From Phoronis australis (Eukaryota > Phoronida > Phoronidae): a stretch of 64,000 nt of DNA. The stretch is from NCBI GenBank assembly GCA_002633005.1, contig NMRA01000158.1:246229-310228 (forward strand). Reading direction: 5' to 3'. Position numbers and translations under genes: made by a program. Every line of letters begins with the position of its first letter. The first letter of the stretch is position 1. Shown piece after piece: positions 48,215-59,900 of the stretch. Below the pieces are notes generated by a model. It was not told the origin of the DNA, made no database searches, and worked only from the letters and a program-made list of their open reading frames with translations.

Positions 48215-48735
48215 GTGAATGTCTGAAATTAATTTGATACTGTGTGACTAGTTGTACAGATGGAATGCGTGTCATGCTTTGTTGTCTGAGAATCCTGAGT
48301 AATCATAATGGGACTTTGTATTTGTTGCTGCAAGGAATTTTGTAAGCCAAAAAAACGTTCATAATCACGAGGCTGGCCAGCCCTACCAAAATTTGGCCGT
48401 CCAACTCAGTTGCTGGCTCTATTCTTTCTGTTTCAAATGTGTTGGAAGTGAGAGCTGTAGTTGCAGAGAAGTGTTTAAGGCCAGGTTGACTAGTAAGCCA
48501 TTACAGTGAACTGATTCAAAATATTAAATATCTCACGCTGGACTGAAGAATCCTAACAAAGTGTCCAGAACACCCTAGTGACAATTGTTGTACAGTGCTG
48601 TGTTTGAGACATTTAACATATTAAAGATTGGTTTAGGGCCAGTTGGCTTTGTCCTCAAACTTCAGTTTTGATGTACTATCATTGGTCTTGTTTTAAGTCA
48701 CGTAACATCAGACAAGATTTTTCAAGTAATGGGGC

Positions 48736-48896
48736 CCACTGAGCTCATTTCAAGTGCTTGGACCAATTGTGTTCATTACCACTACTGGAACCCACTGTGT
48801 TCATTTCAAGTACTGGAACCCACTGTGTTCATTCCTAGTACTGAAACCCACTGTGTTCATTTCCAGCACTGGTACCCACTGTATTCATTTCTTGCT
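48736..48896. repeat. 28-bp minisatellite, ~5.75 copies, in intron 12
   Basis: The unit CCACTGTGTTCATTTCAAGT then ACTGGAAC repeats from 48736; the first two copies are the most diverged and the last is partial. The array ends about 40 bases before exon 13, so copy-number changes would alter the distance to its acceptor. Confidence 0.85.
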
Positions 48897-48909
48897 TAGT
48901 GCAGAATAG

Positions 48910-49179
<270 letters not shown>

Positions 49180-49537
49180 TAGCCTATGTGAACTTTGGCA
49201 GGAACAAGTGCCCCTTGTTGTTTAGTCTTTAGATAGTTCATTATTTGCAAAGGAATAGTAAAAAGTGTAGATGTATTCACTAGATATTGTTGAATTGTTA
49301 CAACTGAATGTTATTAGTATCTGAGAAACTTTCAGTTTTAAGTTAGTAGATCGGTTTTGCTAACTCGTTAATTTTTCTGAGCAGTAACAGGAAATTTCCA
49401 CTCAAGTGTCACTTCATTCAGGTGCCTGGAGTGGTTATTAAGGAAATATTTTACATTAGTACCTGGATGGTAGACTGTAAGTGGCCTGACCATGTTCCTG
49501 CTCAATACTTCATAATCAACTACCGGGGCTCTTGTAG

Positions 49538-49751
49538 GACACGCCTCTTCGAGCTATTCAGATGTTGTGGGTCAACCTGATTATGGACACACTAGCCTCG
49601 CTAGCTCTGGCCACTGAGATACCAACGGAGGAGTTGCTACAGAGGAAACCATACGGTCGGACGAAGCCTCTCATTTCCAGACGGATGCTGCAGAACATTC
49701 TTGGTCAATCCATCTACCAGCTCATTGTTATTCTCGTCATTTTGTTTGCAG
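49538..49751 (+). CDS. ATP2B: PMCA coding exon 14: TM6 and TM7 (872-942)
   Basis: Encodes [20 protein letters not shown]: in WVNLIMD, N884 and D888 are the TM6 calcium ligands of PMCAs. It continues [18 protein letters not shown] and the TM7 helix ([14 protein letters not shown]). Enters at phase 0, leaves at phase 1 (GCAG|GTCAGT); acceptor CTTGTAG. Confidence 0.97.
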
Positions 49752-50546
49752 GTCAGTGACCGGTTCTAGTCTCGGTTAGTATTTACTTTTCCTTGATCGT
49801 ATTGGTCACTTTCCAGTAAGCTGCAGGACCTTGATCCTGTACCTCGCAAGTTTCTGTTGGTGGAATCACGAATTTATGTTCACTTAGTCTGAACTGTCTA
49901 CAGTGTAGGGCATTGATATTTGTATCTAAAGACTTCCATCAGTTCCCACGAGAAGCTATTGAATAGGGCAGATCAGAAATTACTTGTCTTGGCCAGATTA
50001 AGGGGAATGACTCTCAAGACCTACATTGTTCGCAAGTGGTCGCCCTGTTTGCTTCATGATTTTATCGCAGTCAGAGAGAACATTCATAATTGGACGGGCA
50101 CAAGCATGCAGTCGTACCTAGAGGTTATGCTCAGTCCACATTTTTTGGCAATCTTTTAAATACCACGCTGCTGTCTAGTGGAATAGTCTTGGTGAAGAGA
50201 TAGGTCTTATACAGACATGAGTTTAAAGACTTCTTTCAACTTGGGACGATCCGGCTTGTAGATGTGTCGGTTGTAGAATGTAGGACTGTTATATGTTTTC
50301 ATTGCACTGTTACTGCCTCAGGCTTTTAAAGTCTTAATTCTAAAATTTTAATTTGTTGGTCTAAAAAGCTCTGGTTGCTTATGTAGTCAATTCTTTTACA
50401 TCCCATCAAGTATCTTGTCTATTTGTATTGTGATAATGTAGGTTTACCCTGTGATTGCAGCAGAGATGGCAATCGAAGCTTGATATGTGTTGTTGTGTTG
50501 TGCTTTGTCCTGCTGACCGCTGTGACCCCCTCTGTTTCCACTTCAG

Positions 50547-50764
50547 GCCCCTCCTTGTTTGATATTGATGATGGAAGTCCAGAGCCGGATGGGACACGGA
50601 AGCCTCCTACACAGCACTTCACCATTATCTTCAATGTCTTCGTAATGATGACGCTTTTCAATGAGATTAACGCTCGCAAGATTCATGGTCAGCGCAACAT
50701 ATTCTCTGGAATTCACCACAACCCGCTCTACCTTATTATCTGGATAGGCACCTTTGTGTTGCAA
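50547..50764 (+). CDS. ATP2B: PMCA coding exon 15: TM8 and start of TM9 (943-1015)
   Basis: The extracellular loop (PSLFDIDDGSPEPDGTRKPP) is followed by TM8 (FTIIFNVFVMMTLFNEINAR), then KIHGQRNIFSGI and the start of TM9 (LYLIIWIGTFVLQ). FNEINARKIHG is a PMCA signature. Enters phase 1, leaves phase 0 (TTGCAA|GTATGT); acceptor ACTTCAG. A longer open frame around it is chance extension into intron. Confidence 0.97.
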
Positions 50765-51416
50765 GTATGTGAAAGCAAATACTTTGCAAACTTATCGCAC
50801 AATTTGGATGTGAGATTTTCTTTGGCTGTTCATTTTCGTAGCCCAACCACTGTTAACTTTTTCACTGCCAATTTTTTTAGAACTGTATTTTACCGAAAAC
50901 AAATAAATCTTGAGGATACATAGAACATTGGTTAGAATCATTAAAAACAGTGGCTATTATTTGTTGGGGATTGTTATGAATATTTCAGATGTTACATAAT
51001 GTTATATGATATTTCGAAATTATGACTGTTGAAATATGTACAACGGCCTGGGTACTTCCATCGTCTTATAATATAATAGTCGGATCATGGTTCAGTATCG
51101 TTGCGAATTTGAGTCTGTTAAACCTCAATGATGGTCACTTCAACGGGTAAGTGATAGACAGAAATTTTGTCAGAATAATGGAGGGCAAATTCCCAAGAAC
51201 TTAACTTTTGTTCGGGATTTGGTGAAATTCATTTTGTTGTCTGCTAATGTCGTAGTTATCTCCCATGAATTATCTCGGTTAAGAAGGTGTGAGTACCCAG
51301 CTTGCGGATCTTAGCATTTGGCAGCGAATGGGTAACTCGCCAGAGCTGTGCTTGGCAGTAAAAGAGTGAACATCATCCAGTGCAGCATTTTGTATTTTTA
51401 TGCGCTTGCTAAGTAT
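50765..51416. other. Intron 15 upstream part, nothing recognised
   Basis: AT-rich intronic sequence; it ends with the AAGTAT target site of the following MITE. Confidence 0.5.
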
Positions 51417-51910
51417 CAGGGCTTGGAATTTTCCGCGGAAACACGGATTTCCGCTTTTTTCAAATGTTCTGTCTGCGCATTTTGTTATATTTCCGCGTAA
51501 AAAATCGGATTTGATATAAAATTTCCGTGGCAAATTCCTTTTTTACCGCGGCATTGCAGACGACGTTCACCTCGAAAAGCGGAAGTTGTTCTTCATGTTT
51601 GGGAGGAACGTAAATTGTCAACATTGCTGGGGCATCTGGGATAGCGTTGTGGGATTTTCAATGGCGTCTCGTGTTATTGTAAACCGCGGCGACAAATACT
51701 ACGGCTCTGCAGCCAAAAATGTGTGGATTGGGAGTGGACGGACGACCTAAAAGGACGCAGATGCATGCTACTGATGGTGGTAACGTTTTTTTTAGTCCTC
51801 CCGATTTTTGTCGGGGAAAGGTTCGCATCGACCATTTCAAGGCTGTGTGCGCGCATGATTTGGGCCGTAAAAGTTTCCGCGTTTTTTGTCATTGGTCATT
51901 CCAAGCCCTG
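51417..51910. mobile_element. 494-bp MITE with CAGGGCTTGGAAT ends and AAGTAT duplication
   Basis: The left end CAGGGCTTGGAAT (51417-51429) and right end ATTCCAAGCCCTG (51898-51910) are perfect 13-bp inverted repeats, flanked on both sides by AAGTAT (51411-51416 and 51911-51916). A CAGGG terminus recalls hAT elements, though those usually make 8-bp duplications. A subterminal TTCCGCG motif occurs near both ends. There is no transposase. The right-hand part recurs at 52403-52535 because of the assembly overlap. Confidence 0.85.
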
Positions 51911-52401
51911 AAGTATGTTAAAAGAAAGTTTTCATATCTAAGGTGTGGCCACTTTAACATGTGTGTGGACATTGAAGTGATAGTTGGCTGTCTTATAACT
52001 ACAGGCTATTGATGAAAATGGATATAATCCAGACATGCAGTTGCTGATAGCAGTTAATAATGTTGAAGCCAGGGTGCCACGGTAAACTTGTACGCTATAG
52101 GATCTGTTGCATTGTTAATGTGTATAATTTGTGCGTTGTAATCGTTTGTTTAATTCCAGGTGATTATAGTAGAAGTAGGTGACATTGTTTTTAAAACAAC
52201 TGGTCTTGATGCCTACCAGTGGATGTGGTGTATCTTCTTCGGAGTTGGGTCGTTACTATGGCAACAGGTAAGCTGTCTCGTGGATGAAGATCTTTGCAAT
52301 ATTAGGAAGCTGGAATATTATGCTCATGTAAGTTCTCTAATTGACTGTCGAGTGAAAAACAAGGATTATATGTGAAGGGAAATCTACCAGGGATACACAG
52401 A
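51779..52401. repeat. Left copy of a ~624-bp direct repeat ending at an N (contains exon 16)
   Basis: Nearly identical to 52403-53026 and separated from it by a single N at 52402. The first copy ends and the second begins exactly at the N. As at 1997, this is what unmerged overlapping contig ends look like. Confidence 0.88.
52160..52267 (+). CDS. ATP2B: PMCA coding exon 16: TM9 end and TM10 (1016-1051), first copy
   Basis: Encodes VIIVEVGDIVFKTTGLDAYQ followed by WMWCIFFGVGSLLWQQ, the end of TM9 and TM10, matching the vertebrate VIIVQFGG...WLWSIFLGMGTLLWGQ exon. Acceptor AATTCCAG, donor CAACAG|GTAAGC, phase 0, 36 codons. An identical exon occurs at 52785-52892 across an N. Only one copy is needed for a normal ten-helix topology; including both would add a repeated hydrophobic segment. 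Confidence 0.93.
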
Positions 52402-52402
52402 N

Positions 52403-53026
52403 GGTAACGTTTTTTTTTAGTCCTCCCGATTTTTGTCGGGGAAAGGTTCATATCGACCATTTCAAGGCTGGGTGCGGGCATGATTTGTGCCGTAAAAGTT
52501 TCCGCGTTTTTTGTCATTGGTCATTCCAAGCCCTGAAGTATGTTAAAAGAAAGTTTTCATATCTAAGGTGTGGCCACTTTAATATGTGTGTGGACATTGA
52601 AGTGATAGTTGGCTGTCTTATAACTACAGGCTATTGATGAAAATGGATATAATCCAGACATGCAGTTGCTGATAGCAGTTAATAATGTTGAAGCCAGGGT
52701 GCCACGGTAAACTTGTATGCTATAGGATATGTTGCATTGTTAATGTGTATAATTTGTGCGTTGTAATCGTTTGTTTAATTCCAGGTGATTATAGTAGAAG
52801 TAGGTGACATTGTTTTTAAAACAACTGGTCTTGATGCCTACCAGTGGATGTGGTGTATCTTCTTCGGAGTTGGGTCGTTACTATGGCAACAGGTAAGCTG
52901 TCTCGTGGATGAAGATCTTTGCAATATTAGGAAGCTGGAATATTATGCTCATGTAAGTTCTCTAATTGACTGTCGAGTGAAAAACAAGGATTATATGTGA
53001 AGGGAAATCTACCAGGGATACACAGA
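52403..53026. repeat. Right copy of the ~624-bp direct repeat (contains second exon 16)
   Basis: Begins GGTAACG within the MITE's right half and ends CACAGA, after which unique sequence continues. It differs from the left copy by a handful of substitutions. See 51779-52401. Confidence 0.88.
52785..52892 (+). CDS. ATP2B: PMCA exon 16, second copy (probably assembly duplicate)
   Basis: Identical in translation to 52160-52267, with the same acceptor and donor. Because the duplicated block is split by a single N and the surrounding intron is duplicated too, I believe one genomic exon is shown twice. If the duplication were real, the two exons could be spliced alternatively without changing the protein. 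Confidence 0.6.
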
Positions 53027-53158
53027 GATCATGTTTTAGATAAATGTATGTGTGTGTGTGCATGAGATGTTAACTAGTTTAGTCTGGCTATCTGAAGTTC
53101 TTCACTTAATAGTTCGTGTGGTGTTGATGCAATATTTACCTGTTGTTTACTGATACAG

Positions 53159-53338
53159 GTGATCACGTGTTTCCCCACACACAAGTTACCAAAACGGTTC
53201 AGCTGCGGAGGAGGTGAACCCGAGCCCATTGTAGACCAGATTGACGGTCACATGGAGCCGGGCGTCGAGTCAATCTCACCGTCACAGAGTCGAGGTCAGA
53301 TCCTATGGATCCGCGGCCTGACCAGGTTACAGCACCAG
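53159..53338 (+). CDS. ATP2B: PMCA coding exon 17: C-terminal tail and start of calmodulin-binding domain (1052-1111)
   Basis: Begins VITCFPTHKLPKRFSCGGGE, passes through an acidic and Ser-rich stretch, and ends SRGQILWIRGLTRLQHQ. The last 16 residues (1096-1111) equal the vertebrate RGQILWFRGLNRIQTQ, the first half of the calmodulin-binding, autoinhibitory segment; W1101 is the N-side hydrophobic anchor. The exon stops (CACCAG|GTAGGT, phase 0) exactly at vertebrate splice site C. Intron retention would add an unrelated tail ending at 53548. Confidence 0.96.
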
Positions 53339-55467
53339 GTAGGTGCCACTATGACAGGGTGCTCTGTATGTGTGGTGATGGTATGTGCGTGTGTGCGTGC
53401 AGCCACATATTGTCTTGGTGACTACACTGACATCCCGCTAGTTCGTCTGTCCATCTGCTACAGTTGCGTACCGCGTACAGGTGTTACCTCCCTTGATGTC
53501 GCCACGGTTACCATGATTGTGAAGTCACCAAACAGTGCTGGCTGCTAGCGTTCCTCTCTTGTTATGTTGACGTCTTTGTTCTATTTTGTTGTACAATCTG
53601 TTGCTGTTGTTTGGGCACTGCTTCCGTTATCCTTTAACACGTTAGACAAGTGTGTGCCGCAGGCGGCGGCACTAACACCACGCTCCTTCATGCAGACCAT
53701 GTAGTTGACCTCCTCGTCCTCGTCATACGCTATCCACTAGGTTATTGCTATCGTCGTATGTCTTGCTGTCAACACCCAGTAGTCGGTGTAGTGATCAGTG
53801 TAGTTGAGTAGCATTTTAATATTAAGGTAAAACACTCAAACGTACATGCTTTCACTCACTCACCCGTTTGTACACGCATGTTTACACACACAAGTTTACA
53901 CGCTCACATCTCCGCACATGCTTATTCACATGCATAGACATCCACTCAGTTATTGAATGACTTTTGGCCTGTGGAACGTTATTTGTTTTCATGAAGAAAA
54001 ACGTTAATAAAACCGTTTATTCTAAAATCGACCCACTCACATGTCGCAAATGTTGCCATCAAGAACTTCGTCCTCAGCATATCACCTTGAACTGAAGTGT
54101 TGTACGGAAGACCATCCTCTGAAGCAGACAAAGGAACGGAACGGACTGCGACACTGTCCTCACCATCAAGTGGTCTGCTATCGAACCTGTGCACTGTTCA
54201 TGCCATGTCCAGCTTGTTGTTGGTGTATCACTAATCTGCATATTCATAGGTTTATGAGCCAATCATGTTCAGTCTTCTTTGGCACTGATTGTGTCAATGT
54301 TATGACTTTTTCAATCGTAGTGTTGAAGGAAACATTGTTGACATTTTTATTATTTAGCTTTTGTGGTTATCAAACTTGTACAATATTGTTGCAGTCACGT
54401 GGCTTTGTTAATTTGCTTTCAGTTCAGTTGCAGACTTGAAAACCTGATCACTTTTGGCTCATGTTGAGAACGTGTTAGGCAACACTATCATATTGCCATT
54501 GTATTGTGGTTCACTCCTAGCATAGTGCACATGCAACCGAAACATGGGAATTTTGCCTTTATCTTGGAAGAGTTTTGATCAAATTTACATGCCATGTCAT
54601 GCAGTCTCTGTTGTAATAATTTAGCAGATGGCTGTTTGTCCAAAAGTCATTTTGTCTGCTACGTGCATGTTGCTAGTACTCATATCGAGTGTGTTATAGG
54701 AACGACGTTATCACTTAGCTGACTTGCCAGAAGTCTGTTGTCAGCCGAACGGTCATGTGGAAGTTGTTGCTATTTTGTTTGCCTTGTGTGTGATGTGCTG
54801 CATCTTGTGTTGTGTTCATACTCTGTTCCTACTTCAGTTTGCATGCTGCTGTCCATGTGTAGTAGATGTGCTGCGTGTTTTGTAAGCAGTGTGTACATCT
54901 TGGGCTTGACTGTGTTCCTCCATTCCGAAAACTTCCACCCCCCAGTTGAATCTGACTTCTACACTGGTCTGTTTTTGAAAGTCGAGCAATAGACGTGAAT
55001 TAATTACCTACTAACAAATTCGCTGTCGTTAATTTTATTTTCTGAAGCATTACTGTTCATCCATATGTCTTGTTAACCTGCCCAGCTCATTCATAACTGA
55101 CTGTAAACCCTATAGCTTCTCTAGTGATACAAAATTGGTCATATGTTTGCCACTTGCCTGTAAAAGCAACTTTTTACCTTATGATACACCCATAAAATCT
55201 CTTAAGTTTGTCAATTTTCCGTAACATCTTGCTACTTTTCAGTTGCTGAGGCTCGTATGATTTTTTTTGTCTGAAACGAGCCTTTGTAAGGCCTCTGGTG
55301 TTGCATTTCAACTACTTGAAAACAGATTGAAGCTATCAGGTGACCAGCAGTATTAACATTTCCTTTACAATCTGACATATTCTCCTCTAGTGCCTGCGTG
55401 TTGGTGTGCGTGCATTTGTAAGCCTGTCATGCTTTTCTTAACACTAACTGCCTTTTTCATTTGACAG
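53339..55467. other. Intron 17 before the alternative 3' exons
   Basis: A degenerate stretch rich in CACA and ACTCAC lies near 53831-53945. A 132-codon frame at 54041-54439 has no resemblance to PMCA tails and I treat it as chance. Confidence 0.45.
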
Positions 55468-55869
55468 CTTCGAGTCATTCGTGCATTTAAAAGTACACTT
55501 GAGGATCTTGAGGAGAAGCGTAGCGTTCACAGTACCCACAGCCTGCGTAGTGTGCGCGGCATGCACGGACTACGTAGCCATAGTCACCACGGGGCCCACC
55601 GGCCCTTTTCCGACCTCTTTGTTGATGGAGAGAACAATCGGGCATTTCAGCGTGACCAGAATGGCTCACTCCGCCTCGCACCGCGTGTGGATAACCGCGC
55701 CCATGGCCGTGGTAGGAGCCAGTCTGTAGAGAACGTGCCCCTCATGAGCAAGCGTGCTCCGCTACACACACCAGTTTACCAACAGCTGTCGCTGTCCTCC
55801 CACAGGGATAGTACATCAGACGCAGACAGTCTCCCTATCATCTGTACATCTAATGAGACCTCAATATGA
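55468..55869 (+). CDS. ATP2B: PMCA alternative last exon C1: 133-residue tail ending ETSI
   Basis: After a TTTGACAG acceptor at phase 0 the frame reads LRVIRAFKSTLEDLEEKR, completing the calmodulin-binding domain, then a Ser/His/Arg-rich tail (HSLRSVRGMHGLRSHSHHG, GRGRSQSVENVPLMSKR) and stops at TGA 55867-55869 after NETSI. The tail start resembles the RAFRSTLEDLEERRS form I associate with invertebrate PMCAs (recollection, not checked). ETSI fits a class I PDZ ligand (S/T-x-hydrophobic at the C-terminus). It gives a 1,244-residue pump. Confidence 0.92.
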   Translation, partial: LRVIRAFKSTLEDLEEKRSVHSTHSLRSVRGMHGLRSHSHHGAHRPFSDLFVDGENNRAFQRDQNGSLRLAPRVDNRAHGRGRSQSVENVPLMSKRAPLHTPVYQQLSLSSHRDSTSDADSLPIICTSNETSI

Positions 55870-56758
55870 GATAGCCAGAGCTTAACCCGTAGTTAACCTG
55901 TAAGTGGACTTCCAAAGAAGGATACCAGCTCCTTTTCCAACGAAAATAGAACTACAGTGTAAAGGATGCAGACATTCAAGCTTCCATCAGCAGTTGCTCA
56001 AGTGTTGCCTAACAATAGCACGTTGACCAAAATTTACTGTCCTTTTCCTGTTTTCTCTCTTTGTGTTTCTACCAGCACATCGTGCTTGATGCTTTCAGTT
56101 GTTTTCTGCTTTAGTGTATGTATTACCCACCAGAGGCATGATAGTCCAAAGTACAAATGTCGGTCCCTTTTGGACACCAAACTGCCACCTGCTGGTCGTA
56201 GGATAGCCACTCTGTTGTTAACTCACGCATTTTCTTTGCAGATTGATGCTCCCTCTGGTGTGTGCTCCCTACACTAACACAAACGCTTCTTGTTCCGTTT
56301 GTAGTGTCACCTGTCAATATGTTGCTATGAGCAACGTGTTCACTTATGTATGCACTCCACTAGCCGCCTGGCTGCTTTAGCTGTAGAACTTACAAAGGGG
56401 AAGTTGTGGATTGTTGTTTCACAAATTGTGCAAGGCATTGTCAGTTGGATGGCTAAAGTCAGTTACTATTTTAAAGTCCTCTAGGTGGCGTGACTGTCTA
56501 GGCCGCTGTGTCTAGTTGAGTGTTGGCATGACAAACCCTAGTGTGTGGTGAGCAAGTGTCGCGTGCCGATTGGTCGTCGTTGACATTCTTCTGCCTGCTG
56601 TGGTCGTGTGCGTAGCGCCATACCTAACCCTTATACACACCAATGGTTTCCTATTGTTGTACTTGGCATTGTACTTATCCGTTATTTTTTGTTTCTTATA
56701 TTTTTATTGAGTGCGTCACTGTACTTATGTTTTGTATTTCTCTTTCTTTGTTTTGCAG
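55870..56758. other. 3' UTR of form C1 / intron of the other forms
   Basis: I find no canonical AATAAA before the next exon, so the polyadenylation site of form C1 is unclear. The sequence is spliced out when exon C2 or C3 is used. Confidence 0.45.
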
Positions 56759-56932
56759 ATTCGTGTAGTTAATGCTTTTCGTATGGGCGTAGATACCCGT
56801 TTCGATCGCAGTAGCCTATCTTCGGTGCATAGTTTTCCCTCTGTTCATACTCTCATGAAACACAGAACTCACATGGCGGGCTCCGAAGCACCCGTTGGTG
56901 CCTCACACCCGAGACTCGAAACAAGACTGTAG
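56759..56932 (+). CDS. ATP2B: PMCA alternative last exon C2: 57-residue tail ending ETRL ('b'-like)
   Basis: Acceptor TTTTGCAG, phase 0. Reads IRVVNAFRMGVDTRFDRSSL, then SSVHSFPSVHTLMKHRTHM, ending HPRLETRL and stopping at TAG 56930-56932. IRVVNAFR is identical to the second half of the vertebrate calmodulin-binding domain, and RSSL..VHSF..THM recalls the vertebrate RSSIHNFMTHPEF. The ETRL end parallels the ETSL/ETSV PDZ ligand of vertebrate 'b' variants, which anchors the pump to PDZ scaffolds. It gives a 1,168-residue pump. Confidence 0.93.
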   Translation: MRVVNAFRMGVDTRFDRSSLSSVHSFPSVHTLMKHRTHMAGSEAPVGASHPRLETRL

Positions 56933-59900
56933 GCACTTGCACTATGCTACTGGCCGAGCAGGATCACATGCATACACTATCCATGAATCGAGATAATAGA
57001 CTGAGGGTTGTTTTTACGCTTGTATAGTTATTGTAACCTCAGACTGCCTCCCATTGTTTTGTTTGGCATTGCCAAGTCTACACTGCCAGTGGGATATAAT
57101 GTGTCCTGAAATCTGGTGCAGAACATTGGGAGGCATTAGGGTGTTCCTTTAGTGTACGAAACCCTCACATTGTAGGCAATGGCCTGAAGTACAGTGTAAC
57201 TAGAAGACTGTACCGTTCCAGTTAGAGAGCACTGCGCAAAAAGTAAGAAAAAGTACAATAATTGTTGGTGCCGCTTCAGTTACGCAATCTCAAGTGACAG
57301 TGTTCTTATTCTAACCACCAGATGGCGGTTGCCAAATTGCTCGCAACATCTCGAGAGGTTTCACAATTGCCCCAGATCTTTGAGAATCGGATTTAATGAA
57401 ACAAACACGTGAGCGAGGTTTTTGCGTTATCTCGTTTGATTTTGTTTTTCTTCCGTTTTGCCGAGTGCTCTGTAAGTGTTAGGAGTAGTCTATGATAGTC
57501 TGCATGAGCATGCGACACAGTCACTTGTTGTTGCACTAACCAGCCTAACCACGTTACCAAGGTTACCAGTTTTGTTATTAGTCTCATCTAAAATGTTCAT
57601 TACTAATTATCAAAAACGTTCTTTGCTCTCACAATTGTTGGATGAGTGATCAAGTCATGAGTAGTGCCAATCAAGTTATTGCCGTTTCTGTTGCGTGTCT
57701 GCACGGTTCACACGGCTTAGAACAGCCCTGTGTTGTATAATCCTGTTGGATCCTGCTTAAAATGTCTACACCTTCACCTCGTGCTGCTTGACAATTTGTG
57801 CAGTCTGGCTGTAGTTGTGCAACAGTGCCTAGGTCACGTGACAGGTCATGTGACCCAGACAGTGGCTTTGTGGGCTGCCTCTTGCCAGTTGGGAAGAAGA
57901 CGGGCTGTACACTTTTTACAACTGTAGGTAATGTGCATTGGGGTCTTGTGTAGTTGTTATAGTGTAACTATGGTGTCTGTGAGCATAATAGCAAACAATG
58001 CCCAACTGTGGTCTGTAAGGGTAGCAATAGTGGGAATATCGTGTTGCATATTGTTTCAACAATCCTATGTTCTGATATAATCTGTCGTAACCTTTGTTTG
58101 TACAAAGCAGCCTCAGTTTTTTGTCTATTAATTTCAATCGTGAAGAATTGAGACCACTGATAAGCCGACATATATACGATGTCGTCAGCGGTGCGTTCTG
58201 TAAAACGGGCACTGTGCTTGATGAGCGAGATTGTGTAAATTCACAGGAGTGACCGATGCGTGTTTTATGAATAAGCTCTAAACCTTATTGGCATACGTCA
58301 GCAAAATGACCACCACTGAAGTTGTTCGGAAGCTATGCCTGAGTATTGAATTATGGGAGAAAATGATGATTGCCACTCTTTCTGCTGTAAGTATCTCGCA
58401 AGTGTTCTGAGTTTATGGAACGTGCCCCTGGTTTTGCCACCAGTACTTTGTATAGTAGTCATAGGAAATGTGTTCCTTGTCAAGTAAGGTGTAAGATATA
58501 TCTGTCTGCGGGCATTTTGTAATAGATGTACTTAGCAAATTGTACATAGTAAAAGAAGTTGTTCATGAAACTTCTTGGACGCTAGTGATGTTATCCAGGA
58601 TTATATCTGCATTTCCATTTTCCTTTCTTCTTCCGTTCTCCTAAATCCATTATTTATTGCGTTTGTGCAAGAGAATAAACGGAATCTTGAAGTGAAGGAG
58701 TTGTTATTTTTGTTATGAAAGAAAGAAAGCCATTGTTCTTTTGGGGGGGTTAATGAGGATTTCAGGAATATGTGTTTGATTCTGGTGGGGTCTAGGCTGT
58801 TCAAAGAAGTTTCATCTTTTCGAAACACTATGGAGTTGTATAATATATTTGTACGTAGGGAAGTTAGCTGTTTCTGCTTTGTCTTGTGTCGATGTTGTCA
58901 CCAGCCTGTTGTGGTCATGTTTTCTTAGAACTATGAAATGGGTGTTAGGGAATTCCGATTTAGCCAGTAAATGAGGGATGGATACTTTGTATCGAGGTGG
59001 TTCATTATAGACACTATGTTGTTATGAGAAGATCTAACTATTCCATTGTTTATCTATGTTGCATCTTTTTAAAAAACTGTTAGTTGTGTCAGAGAGCTTT
59101 GTTTTGGTCGAGCTCATTGCTTTGGCCTCTACTGTAAAAATCACTCACATGTATTTGGTAGGTGTTGGCGATGTATCAAAGAATTATGGTAAAAGCATCA
59201 AGATATATTATGTAGAATACCTGGTTGACTTACAGGATTTGAAAGCACTGAAATTTTTATATACTTTTATTTCAATGACAATTGTGGAATAGTTAATTTG
59301 TTATCATCAAAGCAAAATCAATGTTTAAGGCTATTGGTTTAACACAAGTCGATGATGCAATCATACAGTGTAAGTTGTATTAAAGTTGACCAGTTGTAAA
59401 AAGCAGGGCATATTTAATGTACTCGAGGATGTTCTATCCAAGCGTTCTGCCACAGTCTATGTCCTTTCTAATTTATTTATTTACACCCTGTGTGGAACTT
59501 CATTGTCCTTGTAAGATTATGTCTACCAAGGAGCTTTGTGCCATGCGGGTACCCTTGCTGTTTTTTCTGCACAAATTATTCGTTTGTGAATAATTTTGAA
59601 AAACGTCATTAACTGACTGAAACATTCCTTGTAAAATGTATAGGGGGCGCTGTGTCATTAGCTAGGCTCATAAATATCAGGCTTTGCAAATAATGCCAAT
59701 TCTGTTTTGAAGTGAAATGCTGGTACTAATTGTTGTTTTTTCACAATCAAGATTCTAAGCATAGCTGAAAAGTATTGTCTATTTATCACTTGTGTTTTGA
59801 TATACATCTGTTTTGATTGTAAATTATACGACTTGATTCTCGTAGAAGCGCATATTTTCTACTAACTTTGTGGTGAAGCAATGAGAGTTAGTTTTGTAAG

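Noticed and set aside
50423-50923. 166-codon continuous frame as a single exon
   Set aside because: Only 50547-50764 matches PMCA; the extensions on both sides cross consensus splice sites into intron.
52160-52892. Genuine tandem exon duplication giving mutually exclusive TM10 exons
   Set aside because: The two exons encode identical residues, the flanking intron is duplicated too, and a single N separates the copies exactly; an assembly overlap is simpler.
53339-53548. Extension of exon 17 to a stop at 53548 as a fourth tail
   Set aside because: It would be intron retention; the added sequence lacks any calmodulin-domain continuation and a GTAGGT donor sits at the conserved site.
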